This document shows positions 1 through 9,800 of a stretch of DNA of 64,000 nt, one piece after another. Position 1 is the first letter of the stretch. Each line of letters starts with the position of its first letter. The stretch comes from Clostridia bacterium (GTDB lineage: Bacteria; Bacillota; Clostridia; Oscillospirales; QAKW01). Below the pieces are notes generated by a model that saw only the letters and a program-made list of their open reading frames with translations, was not told the origin of the DNA and did not search any database. The DNA lies in the NCBI GenBank assembly GCA_017937065.1, contig JAGBEI010000026.1:1-64000 (forward strand). The letters are read 5' to 3'. A program made the translations under genes and the position numbers.

Positions 1-35
1 CAAAGCTGCGCTGTTTAATTTAAGGGATAAACCAA

Positions 36-818
36 ATGAATAACTCACAAATTTTACAAATTGCGCTTAACCAATCTGCAACTGACAGCAGCTGCCGCGC
101 CGAAGATTTTTTGAGCGGAGCTCCCAAAACTGTAATATCCGAAAAGAACGCTGATGCCAGAAAATATCTGAAATTGCCTTTTTTCTGCGATATTACTTCT
201 TATGGCAGCAATGCAGTAGCATCGGTTTCACCCGAACTATATAATATAGTTACGGATTACATAAACAGCTATCCTCCCGAACACTGCTTTGAAACGCCTA
301 ATCTCCACGTACTTATGGAGCAGCTGAGACCATTCGGATTAGATATCTGCTTTATGGCGCAATATTTTTTACCGGATATGAATGCAGTTAAAATATGCAG
401 ATGCGGGTTTGAAACAAAAATTATAGCAAAAGCTGATTTTCAGGAATTATATCTTCCCCAATGGTCAAACGCGCTTTGCAAAGAACGCAAAGAACTGGAC
501 AAAATTGCAGTCGGAGCATATGACAACGGTAGTCTTATCGGTCTTGCAGGCGCTTCAGCCGATTGCAAAGACATGTGGCAAATCGGCATAGACGTTTTAC
601 CGCAATACAGAAAGCAAGGTATTGCATCTGCACTTACTTCAATACTTGCAAATGAAATTTTAAAGCTTGACAAAGTACCGTTTTACTGCTGTGCCTGGTC
701 CAATATTGCCTCGGCGCGCAACGCTGTCAAAAGCGGCTTCAGACCTGCCTGGGTACAGATGACAGCACAAAAGATAGAGTTTATCGACAACATGAATGAT
801 AAAAGCCGCCGTGAATAA
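36..818 (+). CDS. GNAT-family N-acetyltransferase
   Basis: A 260-residue protein with a C-terminal GNAT acyl-CoA-binding fold. Motif A is visible at about residues 184-200 (IGIDVLPQYRKQGIASAL, with the Q/R-x-x-G-x-A pyrophosphate loop at 190-197), and a following N-x-A-S-x-x-x-x-x-x-S-G-F block at 223-235 is typical of the acceptor-side strand. The N-terminal half (1-130) is not a recognisable domain and may form a second, degenerate GNAT fold or substrate lid. It presumably transfers an acetyl group from acetyl-CoA to an amine; the substrate cannot be read from sequence. The gene is convergent with the sporulation cluster and ends inside a bidirectional terminator hairpin. The ATG at 36 follows a weak AAGGGA. 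Confidence 0.75.
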   Translation: MNNSQILQIALNQSATDSSCRAEDFLSGAPKTVISEKNADARKYLKLPFFCDITSYGSNAVASVSPELYNIVTDYINSYPPEHCFETPNLHVLMEQLRPFGLDICFMAQYFLPDMNAVKICRCGFETKIIAKADFQELYLPQWSNALCKERKELDKIAVGAYDNGSLIGLAGASADCKDMWQIGIDVLPQYRKQGIASALTSILANEILKLDKVPFYCCAWSNIASARNAVKSGFRPAWVQMTAQKIEFIDNMNDKSRRE

Positions 819-832
819 CTACGGCGGCTTTT
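801..832. terminator. Bidirectional intrinsic terminator
   Basis: An AAAAGCCGCCGT stem pairs with ACGGCGGCTTTT around an 8-nt loop. The stop codon of the acetyltransferase lies in the loop and the Asp23-family stop is 3 nt beyond, so it can serve both convergent genes. Confidence 0.8.
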
Positions 833-835
833 AAA

Positions 836-1198
836 TTACTTATCGGTATTTGACTTCGGTATGGTCACACCTACAACATTTACGTTGACATAGGAAACAT
901 TATAATTTGTCATATCGGAAATAGCTCGTATAATCTGATTTTGAACATTAAGAGCAACATCCTGAATTTTATAATTATACTTTACTATCATATTAACGGT
1001 AACCGCAACATCACCGTTATCAGAGACCTCAACGACAATTCCCTTTGATGCGTTTTTCTTAGAAAGCAAGTCTTTAATATTTGACGACAGCAGCGTGCTG
1101 AGCGCCGAAACACCGTCCACTTCCGAAGCAGCTACGCTTGCTATAGTAGAAATAACGTCATTTGAAATCTGAATATTTGAAATATCGTTTGCTGACAT
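836..1198 (-). CDS. Asp23/Gls24-family protein (YqhY-like)
   Basis: A 120-residue protein of the Asp23/Gls24 family (DUF322), recognisable from the early block IASVAASEVDGVSAL, followed by alternating beta strands (VVEVSDNGDVAVTVNMIVKYNYKI) and the closing VNVVGVTI. In Bacillus the homologue yqhY lies just downstream of spoIIIAH near accBC, where it has been linked to control of acetyl-CoA carboxylase; here it follows spoIIIAH directly, but the acc genes are absent. I chose the ATG at 1198 because AAGGAGAT sits 6 nt upstream. An ATG at 1228 would place that Shine-Dalgarno inside the coding region. The role (membrane-associated envelope or lipid-synthesis factor) is inferred from family and position. 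Confidence 0.85.
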   Translation of the reverse strand: MSANDISNIQISNDVISTIASVAASEVDGVSALSTLLSSNIKDLLSKKNASKGIVVEVSDNGDVAVTVNMIVKYNYKIQDVALNVQNQIIRAISDMTNYNVSYVNVNVVGVTIPKSNTDK

Positions 1199-1239
1199 TT
1201 TTGCATCTCCTTTTTGCATTTGTTTCATACACTAAAGAT

Positions 1240-1248
1240 ATTATACCA
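1240..1248 (-). promoter_or_regulatory. Extended -10 promoter for the Asp23-family gene
   Basis: On the minus strand TGGTATAAT forms an extended -10 (TGn plus TATAAT at 1240-1245), 42 nt before the chosen start. No good -35 is present. It would allow vegetative expression separately from the spoIIIA operon. Confidence 0.5.
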
Positions 1249-1277
1249 TATATTTGCAAAAAATAAATACTTTTTTG

Positions 1278-1883
1278 TTATTTGACTTCAACTATTTTAA
1301 TTTTTGACGCCGGCATCTTAGTATGACTTGACACAAGCTCGTTTATCTGTGCCGCCTGTTCAGCGGTAAGTCCGTCGCTGTTTACAACAACATTAACTAC
1401 ATCTGAGCTTATAAATACAACACAATCCTTAAATCCCTTTGCTTTTATAAGATTCTCTATTGTTCCTTCAAGCTCGGTATCCTCAGCAATAGCAACTATT
1501 TCCGCATTTGCCTTTTCTACAGATTCGGCACTGGATGCCTCATTGCTTATAACCGCCTGCAAAAGCTCAAGCGCTTCGTCCTTTGACTGCTGTCTTGTTA
1601 ATCTTGAGCCGGTAAAGTATTCCTCCACACTTGTACCTGCCGACGATACATACTGCGCTTCACCGAGAGTTTTCTTATTTCCGTCATCTTCCTTATTTTC
1701 AGCATCCTTATTTTCTTCTGTATTATCCGATGACTCGCCGGTCTCCGTCACCTCGCCTGTCGCTGATGTTTCGGTTACGTTATCGTATTCTCCGCCCTGC
1801 AAAAATCTCCAGTTAAGATATACCGCGACGCAAACGATTAAAGAAAGTGTCAGCATTACAATTTGTTTTTTATTGATTTTCAT
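1278..1883 (-). CDS. spoIIIAH: Stage III sporulation protein AH
   Basis: A 201-residue mother-cell protein that forms, with forespore SpoIIQ (or its clostridial substitute), the channel linking mother cell and forespore during engulfment. A single N-terminal transmembrane helix lies at about residues 8-26, followed by an acidic, low-complexity linker (about 30-70) and a C-terminal YscJ/FliF-like ring-building domain (about 95-200, including ELEGTIENLIKAKGF and VVFISSDVVNVVV). It is the last gene of the eight-gene spoIIIA operon. The ATG follows AAGGAGAAGG. Length and order match Bacillus and Clostridium spoIIIAH. Confidence 0.93.
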   Translation of the reverse strand: MKINKKQIVMLTLSLIVCVAVYLNWRFLQGGEYDNVTETSATGEVTETGESSDNTEENKDAENKEDDGNKKTLGEAQYVSSAGTSVEEYFTGSRLTRQQSKDEALELLQAVISNEASSAESVEKANAEIVAIAEDTELEGTIENLIKAKGFKDCVVFISSDVVNVVVNSDGLTAEQAAQINELVSSHTKMPASKIKIVEVK

Positions 1884-1901
1884 AGCCTTCTCCTTAAATA
1901 T

Positions 1902-2429
1902 TTAATTTGCTTTTGCAATTACGCACACCTTATTTGCACCGATATTTAAAACGGTACAGACAGCATTAATCACCGACGCCTTTACCGTAGCATCTTCCCC
2001 GCCGTCACACACGACGGTTACACCGCCAATCTGCGGCATTATCTGTTTTGTTACAAGAGCATATTCGTTTCCGCTGCTGTCAGTCATCGTCAGCACACTG
2101 TCTTCCGTTTCGCTCTTGCTTTTTTCACTGCTGCTGTCATAGGATTTTTTATTTTCCTTTACATAAACCGATTCGGTCGTTGAAATTATATTGATAACAA
2201 CCCGGCTTTCACCGGCACCTTTGATTGATGACACCATTTCCCCGATTCGCTTTTCAAGATCCTCTATGTAAACTTTTTCGTCGAATACATCCTTTTCTTT
2301 GTCTTCATCCGATTTTTGAAACATACCGCCCGCCGTAATCATCAAAATACCGATTAGCGCCAAAATAATAAGCATTATCGTCTTGTTTGACTTAATAAGT
2401 TCTGTTACTTTTTTTACAGTATCTTCCAT
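1902..2429 (-). CDS. spoIIIAG: Stage III sporulation protein AG
   Basis: A 175-residue protein with one N-terminal membrane helix (about residues 16-37, ending MITAGGMF) and a C-terminal ring-building domain. In Bacillus SpoIIIAG assembles a large ring in the space between mother cell and forespore as part of the feeding channel. The Ser/Lys/Glu-rich insertion in the middle (around YDSSSEKSKSETEDS) is the variable region expected between the two ring-motif halves. I chose ATG 2429, which has GGAG 9 nt upstream, over a TTG at 2447. The Shine-Dalgarno is embedded in the last codons of spoIIIAF, implying translational coupling. Confidence 0.92.
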   Translation of the reverse strand: MEDTVKKVTELIKSNKTIMLIILALIGILMITAGGMFQKSDEDKEKDVFDEKVYIEDLEKRIGEMVSSIKGAGESRVVINIISTTESVYVKENKKSYDSSSEKSKSETEDSVLTMTDSSGNEYALVTKQIMPQIGGVTVVCDGGEDATVKASVINAVCTVLNIGANKVCVIAKAN

Positions 2430-2433
2430 TGTC

Positions 2434-2883
2434 TTAAACTCCGTCAATAATTATATATGCGAGTCCGATTTTAAAATAACCTGCAATTAAATTTTTAGCC
2501 GCCTGAGAATCGGTGCCGCTTATTTCAATACTTTTTATTTCTATGTTTTCATAATCGGTTTCAAGCGCAACATCAATTTTATCAATCAAAAGACCGTTCT
2601 GATTGCACACATTCATCATCTGAACTTCAAGCTGACTTTCCACATTTTCAAGAGTGCGCTCCCAAACCCCGGATTTCTCTACGGTATAATTTTCAGGTAA
2701 AAAAATATTCTCGCTTTTAAAATCTATATTTAAAATAAAGCTTAAAGTTACAATGATTATCATAACTGCCGTGCATGAGCGCACAAGTCCACCGTTTTTC
2801 ATATTCTCGGTAAGCGTACCGACCAGCGATGCTATTATCATCAGAATACATATATTGACTGCAAACTTTAACAATTCATTCAT
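2434..2883 (-). CDS. spoIIIAF: Stage III sporulation protein AF
   Basis: A 149-residue protein with two N-terminal transmembrane helices (about residues 5-22 and 36-53) and a soluble ring-like C-terminal domain, the SpoIIIAF pattern. It is a component of the SpoIIIA complex in the mother-cell membrane facing the forespore. ATG 2883 lies next to the stop codon of spoIIIAE, so translation is probably coupled. A TTG two codons upstream is possible, but neither start has a strong Shine-Dalgarno. Confidence 0.9.
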   Translation of the reverse strand: MNELLKFAVNICILMIIASLVGTLTENMKNGGLVRSCTAVMIIIVTLSFILNIDFKSENIFLPENYTVEKSGVWERTLENVESQLEVQMMNVCNQNGLLIDKIDVALETDYENIEIKSIEISGTDSQAAKNLIAGYFKIGLAYIIIDGV

Positions 2884-2885
2884 AA

Positions 2886-3983
2886 TCAACCGATATTAAT
2901 ACATATTAACAAAAATGATATCATTACCATATATACACAAGCACCGCACAGCCCTGCCAATATATAAAATGTGTCCGCCACAATGCCGAGCGTTTTTTCA
3001 GCCTTAGGCACTTTTAAAAACGATGCAAGAGCCTTTGCAAAGCTAAGCGACAAACCGTAACACGCATTACCGATTACCGGAGGTAAAAAAATAAAAGCAA
3101 TTATAACTATGCCCAAAACAGCAAACGAAGTTTTAGAATTTGCCGCGAGTGTGAACATACTGTCCACACCACCCGACAGCGTATTGCCGACAACAGGTAT
3201 AAAGCTGCCGACCGCTGTACGGATTCCTCTTTTAACAAGGGTATCGGAAGAATGTGATAGAAAACTTTGAAGCGACAGTGAAAATGTAAATATCCCCGCA
3301 AAAATACCGATTGTCCATTTAATGAAACGTTTTATATAGACGTCTGCCGAAATTATATTGTATCTGTCGGAAAGATTTCCTACTATTCCGAATGATAAAT
3401 ACAAAACGATAAGCGGCAGCAGCACATTTTGGGTTACAAATTCAAACACCGAAGAACTGAGCGACATTGCCGTTGAGAACATCGCCGCTGAGAAGGATTC
3501 ACCGCTTGAAATGCAAAGAGTGCCTATAATCGGCACAGCAGCCGTCGTAAATACTTTCATCGACTCTACCGACTCTTTTATTACATCAATATTGCTTTTT
3601 ATGGTTGCAAAGCATATAGAAAGTACGGTAACCGAGATGATAGACGCCGCAATATTTCTAAGCGATTTCACAGTATTAAAGTCAAAACTGTCAAGTACCG
3701 CAAACAGTAAAACTATTACAGATACCGTAACAAACAGACCTATACAGTTTTTCAGTTGTGATTTAAGCAACCGCAAAATATCGGCTAATATCCCTTCAAA
3801 GTCTACTTTCTCATTAAGATTGGAATAATCCGACAGGTCATCTCCCGAAAATTCAAATTGCTGCGGTGCGTTTTCAAGATATTGTTCCAAGAGCTCATTT
3901 TCATCTGTAATGGCAAAGCACTTTACACACAATGCAGAGAGAATAAAAATTATTAAAACAGCGTTTTTTATACATTTTCCCAT
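2886..3983 (-). CDS. spoIIIAE: Stage III sporulation protein AE
   Basis: A 365-residue polytopic membrane protein. It begins with a signal-peptide-like segment (residues 1-25, ending CFA), then a short acidic extracytoplasmic stretch, then about seven hydrophobic helices from residue 90 onward. The block FIPVVGNTLSGGVDSMFTLAANSKTS is split by family-typical Pro/Gly turns. SpoIIIAE is the permease-like core of the SpoIIIA channel required for late forespore gene expression. It overlaps spoIIIAD by 16 nt and has no separate Shine-Dalgarno, consistent with coupled translation. Confidence 0.93.
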   Translation of the reverse strand: MGKCIKNAVLIIFILSALCVKCFAITDENELLEQYLENAPQQFEFSGDDLSDYSNLNEKVDFEGILADILRLLKSQLKNCIGLFVTVSVIVLLFAVLDSFDFNTVKSLRNIAASIISVTVLSICFATIKSNIDVIKESVESMKVFTTAAVPIIGTLCISSGESFSAAMFSTAMSLSSSVFEFVTQNVLLPLIVLYLSFGIVGNLSDRYNIISADVYIKRFIKWTIGIFAGIFTFSLSLQSFLSHSSDTLVKRGIRTAVGSFIPVVGNTLSGGVDSMFTLAANSKTSFAVLGIVIIAFIFLPPVIGNACYGLSLSFAKALASFLKVPKAEKTLGIVADTFYILAGLCGACVYMVMISFLLICINIG

Positions 3984-4366
3984 AATTTTAATATCAGATT
4001 AAATATATCTATATACATCGGAAGTGCGATTACAATAATACTGCACTTGCAAACTATTTCGCTGTTGTTGGCAAGCGTGCTCTCCCCGCAGTCACGGCAA
4101 ATACCGGCTGCAAAATCTCCGAGAAAGCATACACCGATACATTTCAGTATTATACCTATGTACTGTTCATCAATGCCTGCCTTAGATGCAAGAGTATTGA
4201 TAAAGTCGATAACGCTGCCCAACTGTGTACATACAAATACAAATACTGCCGCAGTTACGAATATAAGCACAAAAACCGATACGCCGCTTTTGACAGATTT
4301 CAAAATAGTAACAAGCATAAGCGCGCAGACAATCAGCAGTATTATTTTAATTACGGCGCCAATCAT
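3968..4366 (-). CDS. spoIIIAD: Stage III sporulation protein AD
   Basis: A 132-residue membrane protein with about four hydrophobic segments; its first half resembles SpoIIIAC. The conserved region near CIGVCFLGDFAAGICRDCGESTLANNSEIVCK is characteristic. It belongs to the SpoIIIA mother-cell complex. The start overlaps the spoIIIAC stop in an ATGA arrangement (4 nt), typical for this operon. Confidence 0.92.
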   Translation of the reverse strand: MIGAVIKIILLIVCALMLVTILKSVKSGVSVFVLIFVTAAVFVFVCTQLGSVIDFINTLASKAGIDEQYIGIILKCIGVCFLGDFAAGICRDCGESTLANNSEIVCKCSIIVIALPMYIDIFNLILKLWENV

Positions 4367-4557
4367 AGGTTAAACAGCTTCTCAAGAGCTGAAAAAAGCT
4401 CTTTGATTTCATCCATAATCATAATAACGACAATAATGATACCTGCCAGCGTTGTAAGCATCACATATTCATCTCGCCCCGCTTTTGACAGAATGATATT
4501 CAAAATAGCTATTATAAGCCCTACTCCGGCAATTTTAAAAATAATATCTATATTCAT
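4363..4557 (-). CDS. spoIIIAC: Stage III sporulation protein AC
   Basis: A 64-residue protein made almost entirely of two transmembrane helices separated by a short polar loop (SKAGRDEY), the exact size and layout of SpoIIIAC. It is a small integral subunit of the SpoIIIA complex. It starts 9 nt after the end of spoIIIAB and overlaps spoIIIAD by 4 nt. Confidence 0.92.
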   Translation of the reverse strand: MNIDIIFKIAGVGLIIAILNIILSKAGRDEYVMLTTLAGIIIVVIMIMDEIKELFSALEKLFNL

Positions 4558-4566
4558 CTGTATTCC

Positions 4567-5064
4567 TTACAGCAGCATTATAGCAAGCCAAGCTCCGCAT
4601 ACCGCACCAAGCTTTAAAGACAGCGGTCCCTGCTTTTTAAATTCTGCCACAGCCTCCTGTTTTTTTGCCTCAAGCGTTTCCAGTGTTTTTTCACACAGCG
4701 TCACCTCGGATAACAGGCTCCCCTTACCGCTTTCCGAAAAAAAATATCTAAGCACCGCTGCGTCGTCATCAGATAAGTTCATCAAAGCAAATTTGCTGTT
4801 ATCATCCATATACGCTTCCGATTTGCTTTTTACACCGATCATCGAAACCGCCTCATTCAAATATGAATCATAACCCTTATAGTGAAAACTTCCGGCGATT
4901 TCATCAAACGATTTTCTGCTCCATTTAAGTTCAAGCCTGTAAGCGGAAATCAGCTTTATAAACAGCTCCAAATCAAGCGGTCTCGATTTATATTTTTCAT
5001 AGCGTACAAAGCCTATGAGCAATATACTAACCGCAATCATCGCTGTTCCAGCTATCCTCATCAT
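4567..5064 (-). CDS. spoIIIAB: Stage III sporulation protein AB
   Basis: A 165-residue protein with a membrane helix at each end (about residues 5-20 and 148-165) and a helical soluble centre containing the family block LELFIKLISAYRLELKWSRK. This matches SpoIIIAB, whose cytoplasmic domain resembles type II secretion GspF. It probably links the ATPase SpoIIIAA to the membrane complex. The gene overlaps spoIIIAA by 38 nt and starts with two consecutive ATG codons (5064 and 5061); which one is used cannot be decided. Confidence 0.92.
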   Translation of the reverse strand: MMRIAGTAMIAVSILLIGFVRYEKYKSRPLDLELFIKLISAYRLELKWSRKSFDEIAGSFHYKGYDSYLNEAVSMIGVKSKSEAYMDDNSKFALMNLSDDDAAVLRYFFSESGKGSLLSEVTLCEKTLETLEAKKQEAVAEFKKQGPLSLKLGAVCGAWLAIMLL

Positions 5065-5977
5065 ATCTGTTCACCGTAATAACCTTTCTTACCACACCCG
5101 GATTTGCATTTCCCTGTAAAAAGAATATTTTATCTATCGCACCGTAATCCACAAGACGTTCAATCTGCGGACGACCGAGCAAATCATCTTCGTTAGACGC
5201 GTGTGCGGTTGCAATTACAGGTACACCGGCATTCATTGCCTCAAGCATAGCGTCGGCATCACTGCGTGAGCCTATTTCATCACATATTATCAGCTGAGGA
5301 GACAGACAGCGCAGTGCTGTCATCATTCCGTCACCCTTACTGTAACCGTTAAGCACATCGGTCAGACTGCCTATATCCTTTTGCGGCACTCCTTCGTAAA
5401 CAGAACATATTTCTCCGCGCTCATCCACTACGGCGCACCTTTTACCGAGATTTGACACAAGCCGTGCAAGGTCGCTTAAAATGGTAGTCTTTCCGCCGCA
5501 CGGCTCGCTCACAATTAAAGCCGAATAAATTTTATCATCATTTATAATATTGCCGATTATTTCACGGGCGGCATTTTTAATTTGCCGTGAAATACGAAAG
5601 GTAATCGATGTAATATCCTTTAAAGTTACAAGCCTGTCACCTTCGTAAATCGCAGTTCCGCAAAAGCCAACGCGATGACCGCCTTGTATCGTTATGTAGC
5701 CGTTTTTTATTTGATTTTCAAACTGATAAACTGTGCCGTTGCACAGTCTTGTAAATATTTCTGAGTTTTCCGAAAGTTCAAGGCTCAGCGGTTCATTTTT
5801 TTCATTATATACAATAGTGTTTTTGTTACCTACCGTAACGCTGACAGCACCGTTTGCCCTTAGCCTGATTTCGCTTATATTGCACAGCGTAGAGGTCGGC
5901 AGCTTTTCAATATACTTTGAAATTCGCTGACCGAGATACGGATATATTTCACTTTGCCACTTGAGTCCGTCGATCAT
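5027..5977 (-). CDS. spoIIIAA: Stage III sporulation protein AA (ATPase)
   Basis: A 316-residue secretion-type ATPase related to GspE/VirB11, the energy-providing subunit of the SpoIIIA apparatus. A P-loop is visible at about residues 157-164 (SEPCGGKTT), a Walker B-like LIICDEIGSRSDADAM at about 231-246, and the ATAHASNEDDL motif at about 256-266. The first P-loop position is Ser rather than Gly, a mild departure from the GxxxxGK[ST] pattern. It is the first gene of the operon. I could not find a convincing sigma-E promoter in the 110 bp upstream, although that space follows a terminator and must contain one. Confidence 0.94.
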   Translation of the reverse strand: MIDGLKWQSEIYPYLGQRISKYIEKLPTSTLCNISEIRLRANGAVSVTVGNKNTIVYNEKNEPLSLELSENSEIFTRLCNGTVYQFENQIKNGYITIQGGHRVGFCGTAIYEGDRLVTLKDITSITFRISRQIKNAAREIIGNIINDDKIYSALIVSEPCGGKTTILSDLARLVSNLGKRCAVVDERGEICSVYEGVPQKDIGSLTDVLNGYSKGDGMMTALRCLSPQLIICDEIGSRSDADAMLEAMNAGVPVIATAHASNEDDLLGRPQIERLVDYGAIDKIFFLQGNANPGVVRKVITVNRYDEDSWNSDDCG

Positions 5978-6050
5978 AATATTTTACACTCCTAACAAGT
6001 TGTCCTTTGCTAAATACTATTTGTCCGATTTCATTTTTAGAACAAAAAAA

Positions 6051-6073
6051 GACGAAAGGCAATGCCTTTCGTC
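6051..6073 (-). terminator. Intrinsic terminator of the ECF S-component gene
   Basis: The minus strand reads GACGAAAGGC, a 3-nt turn, GCCTTTCGTC, then seven T. It separates the ECF gene from spoIIIAA. Confidence 0.85.
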
Positions 6074-6088
6074 CGGTAAATATTAATT

Positions 6089-6670
6089 TTATTCGGTTTT
6101 CATATGTTTATCTGCCGCAGCTATTCTGCCGTAAATCAAGGGAACAAGAATAATCGCTGCCGCAAGCTCTATAACGCCGTTCACAGAAACAACTGTCATA
6201 ATAATGGTTTTAAAGGTTTCATATATACCTGCTGTGATGCTTCCTCCGAAAATATTATACATTGAGAGCACAAGAGCAGTATTTGTAAGCGTCCCCGCTG
6301 CAGCGGCAATACCGGCACAGATGTATTTATTCAGCTTCAGTTTCATAAGACCGGCAAATACAAGCGCCGCTACAAGTCCCACAATTATACGCGGAACAAG
6401 AGAAATAAGCGGATTCAAAAAATCGTACCAAAGCGGATTGGTAGCCGCTCTTAAAATACAGGAAACTCCCCATACTCCGCCGAGAACAGCCGCATATTTC
6501 CAGCCCAGACAGATAGAACCCAAAATGACAACAATATGAAGCGTTGTTATTTCCAGACTGGCAGGGGCATACATAATATAGCCCATGTACGGAATAAACG
6601 TCATTGCGATTATCAGTGCGCTGAAAACCGCTGCAAGCACAAGCTTGCGTGTCTGCATCTTACTTTTCAT
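6089..6670 (-). CDS. ECF transporter substrate-binding (S) component
   Basis: A 193-residue hydrophobic protein with about six membrane helices of the ECF S-component fold (PF12822-like). The N-terminal KLVLAAVFSALIIAMTFIP carries the small-residue pattern that docks to EcfT. The segment ITTLHIVVILGSICLGWKYAAVLG resembles pantothenate-type (PanT-like) members, but the vitamin cannot be assigned with confidence. No EcfA or EcfT is adjacent, so it would use a shared energising module elsewhere (group II). ATG 6670 has GGAGG at 9 nt; a TTG at 6676 would leave only 4 nt. The leader contains a short CCGTTTAACGG hairpin but no recognised riboswitch. Confidence 0.85.
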   Translation of the reverse strand: MKSKMQTRKLVLAAVFSALIIAMTFIPYMGYIMYAPASLEITTLHIVVILGSICLGWKYAAVLGGVWGVSCILRAATNPLWYDFLNPLISLVPRIIVGLVAALVFAGLMKLKLNKYICAGIAAAAGTLTNTALVLSMYNIFGGSITAGIYETFKTIIMTVVSVNGVIELAAAIILVPLIYGRIAAADKHMKTE

Positions 6671-6724
6671 ATTCAATTTACCTCCGATACTGCTCCGTTA
6701 AACGGATGCAATTCATTGTTAATA

Positions 6725-6753
6725 ATTATATCACTTTTATTTTAGTATTTCAA
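6725..6753 (-). promoter_or_regulatory. Sigma-A promoter for the ECF S-component
   Basis: TTGAAA (complement of 6748-6753), 17-nt spacer, TATAAT (complement of 6725-6730), about 55 nt upstream of the start codon. Confidence 0.8.
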
Positions 6754-6770
6754 GTACTAATTGTAAAAAT

Positions 6771-6798
6771 AAAAGAGCATACAGCAGCATGCTCTTTT
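6771..6798 (-). terminator. Intrinsic terminator of ileS
   Basis: AAAAGAGCAT pairs with ATGCTCTTTT; on the minus strand the hairpin is followed by ATTTTT. It lies just after the ileS stop. Confidence 0.8.
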
Positions 6799-6807
6799 AT
6801 CTGAAAT

Positions 6808-9800
6808 TTAAGCTTTTTCTATCCCGATAGATACATTCTCTCCGTTTATGTTCCAGCTTTTAACATAACCGCAGGGCTCAGAGCAGACAAGACTGTCAGC
6901 CAACGTGTCAGCCGTAATATATTTACTCATCTTCTGCGCCGTATCGGTAACCTTAGCACTGCCGGACATAGTGATATTAATATGGTCGGTCACATTAAAG
7001 CCCGCTTCCTTACGCATTGTCTGTACTTTTGAAACAATCTCGCGTGCAAACCCCTCTTCGATTAGTTCGGGACTAAGCTCGGTACTCAATGCCACGGTGA
7101 CACCTTTGTCGCTGACTGTATAAAATCCTTCTCTCTGATTTGTCTCAATAAGCAGGTCAGCGGATTCCAGTACAACCTCACCGCCCGAAAGAGAAAGTGT
7201 AATACTGCCGTTTTTATCAAGCTCGGATTTAGCGGAATTGCCGTCCAGCTCAGCCAGTGCGTTTCTTATTTCGCCGAGTTGTTTACCGTATTTCGGACCT
7301 ACCGTTTTAAGCTGCGGCTTAAATTTATACGAAATAAAGCTGTCTGTTTTATCGGTAAACTCTACGCTTTTTATATTAAGCTCATCCTCAATAATCTCAA
7401 TATACGCGTTTTCCAGTACCTTTTCCGTATTAACATACATGACGGACAGAGGCTGACGGTTTTTAATGTTGGAGCCGTTTCTCGCAGCGCGACCGAGCAC
7501 GACAATTTCCAAAACCTTTTCCATGCTGTATTCAAGCTCTTTATCTATATATTCGGTATTTACCTCAGGGAAAGTGCAAAGATGTATACTTTCGGGAGCT
7601 GTTTTGTCAACACTGCGGACAATATTCTGATATATATCCTCTGTCATAAACGGTATCATAGGAGCCGCCGCTTTTGATATGGTTACAAGAGCGGTAAACA
7701 GAGTCATATATGCCGCCGTTTTATCATCGGTTTCTCCCTGTACCCAATAACGCTCTCGTCCGCGGCGCACGTACCAATTTGAAAGATCATCAACAAAATC
7801 CTGAAGTGCACGCGCAGCCTCCGGAATTTTATAGCCCGAAAGACACTCATCAACACACTGCACGCTGCTGTTAAGACGTGAAAGTATCCAGCGGTCCATT
7901 ACGTTCAGTCTGCACTCGGATAGCTTATGCTTTGTCGGGTCAAAACTATCAATATTTGCATAGAGAACATAAAACGCATAAGTATTCCACAGCGTGCCCA
8001 TAAATTTGCGCTGACCCTCGATAACTGCCTTTCCGTGAAATCTGTTCGGCAGCCAGGGTGCAGAGTTCGTATAAAAATACCAGCGGATAGCGTCAGCGCC
8101 GTAGGTTTCAAGCGCTTCAAACGGGTCTACCGCATTGCCCTTGGATTTTGACATTTTCTGCCCGTTCTCGTCCTGGACATGCCCCAAAACAATACAGTTT
8201 TTAAACGGAGCCTTATTGAATATCAGAGTTGAAATTGCAAGCAGTGAGTAAAACCATCCGCGGGTCTGATCAACAGCCTCCGATATAAAGTCTGCGGGGA
8301 ACTGTGACTCAAATAGCTCCTTATTCTCAAACGGATAATGATGCTGAGCAAACGGCATGGAACCGGAATCGAACCAGCAGTCGATAACCTCGGGCACACG
8401 CTTCATCTGCTTTTGGCAATGAGGGCACTTAATGGTGACGGCATCTATAAAAGGACGATGCAGTTCAATATCATCAGGACAGTTATCAGACATTGCCTTA
8501 AGTTCCTCAATACTGCCTATCGAGTGAATATGACCGCATTCACACTCCCAAATATTGAGCGGTGTTCCCCAATATCTGTTCCTCGATACGCCCCAGTCCT
8601 GCACATTCTCCAGCCAGTCTCCGAAACGGCGCTTTCCGATACTCTCGGGAATCCAGTTAATTGTATTGTTATTTTTTATAAGCTCATCCCGCACAGCGGT
8701 CATTTTTATAAACCAGGATTCTCTTGCATAATATATGAGCGGCGTATCGCAGCGCCAGCAGAACGGATAATCATGCTCAAATTTAGGTGCGCTAAACAAC
8801 AGCCCCGCCTTATCAAGGTCAGACAGTATAACAGGGTCGGCGTCCTTTACAAACATTCCCGCATACGGAGTTTCAGCCGTGAGTTCGCCCTTACCGTCAA
8901 CAAACTGCACAAACGGCAGGTCATACTTACGCCCTACGTTCGCGTCATCCTCACCGAAAGCAGGAGCAGTATGGACAATTCCCGTACCGTCCGCGGTAGT
9001 TACATAGGTATCGCAGGTTATATAATGACCCTTTTTACCTTGCTTTTGACAAACCGGCTTTACAAACGGGAAAAGCGGCTCATACTCCCTGTACTCCAAC
9101 TCAGAGCCTTTGAAATGTTCAACAATTTCATACGCCGGCTTATCTTCGGCAGCAAGCGTACCAAGCACACTGTCAAGCAGCGCCTGCGCCAAATAATAAG
9201 TCTTTCCGTCCGCCGCATGTACCTTACAGTAATCAACATCGGGATTTACGCAAAGAGCAACATTGCTCGGAAGCGTCCACGGCGTTGTTGTCCATGCAAG
9301 AAAGTACGCGTCCTCACCGACAGCTTTAAACCTGACGACAGCAGAGCGCTCCTTTACGTTTTTATACCCCTGCGCCACCTCATGTGATGAAAGCGGAGTG
9401 CCGCAGCGCGGGCAGTAAGGAACTATTTTAAAGCCTTTATAAAGCAGTTTTTTATCAAATATCTTTTTGAGTGCCCACCACTCGGATTCAATAAATGAAT
9501 TATCGTATGTGACATAAGGATTATCCATATCCGCCCAAAATCCGACAATACGTGAAAAATCCTCCCACATACCCTTATATTTCCAAACACTCTCCTTACA
9601 GTGAGCTATAAACGGCTCAAGTCCGTATTTTTCTATCTGCTCCTTACCGTCAAGACCGAGCATCTTTTCCACCTCAAGCTCAACAGGCAAACCGTGAGTG
9701 TCCCAGCCCGCCTTACGCGGTACCATACGCCCCTTCATCGTCTGATAACGCGGAATCATATCCTTTATGACTCTGGTGAGAACATGCCCGATGTGGGGCT

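Noticed and set aside
5978-6050. Sigma-E promoter for spoIIIAA
   Set aside because: A sigma-E promoter is expected, but no CATANNNT-like -10 with a matching -35 could be read, so no site is claimed.
8338-9387. 349-codon open frame opposite ileS
   Set aside because: It lies entirely antisense to a well-conserved synthetase, has no Shine-Dalgarno or recognisable domain, and its composition mirrors the reverse of the ileS codons.
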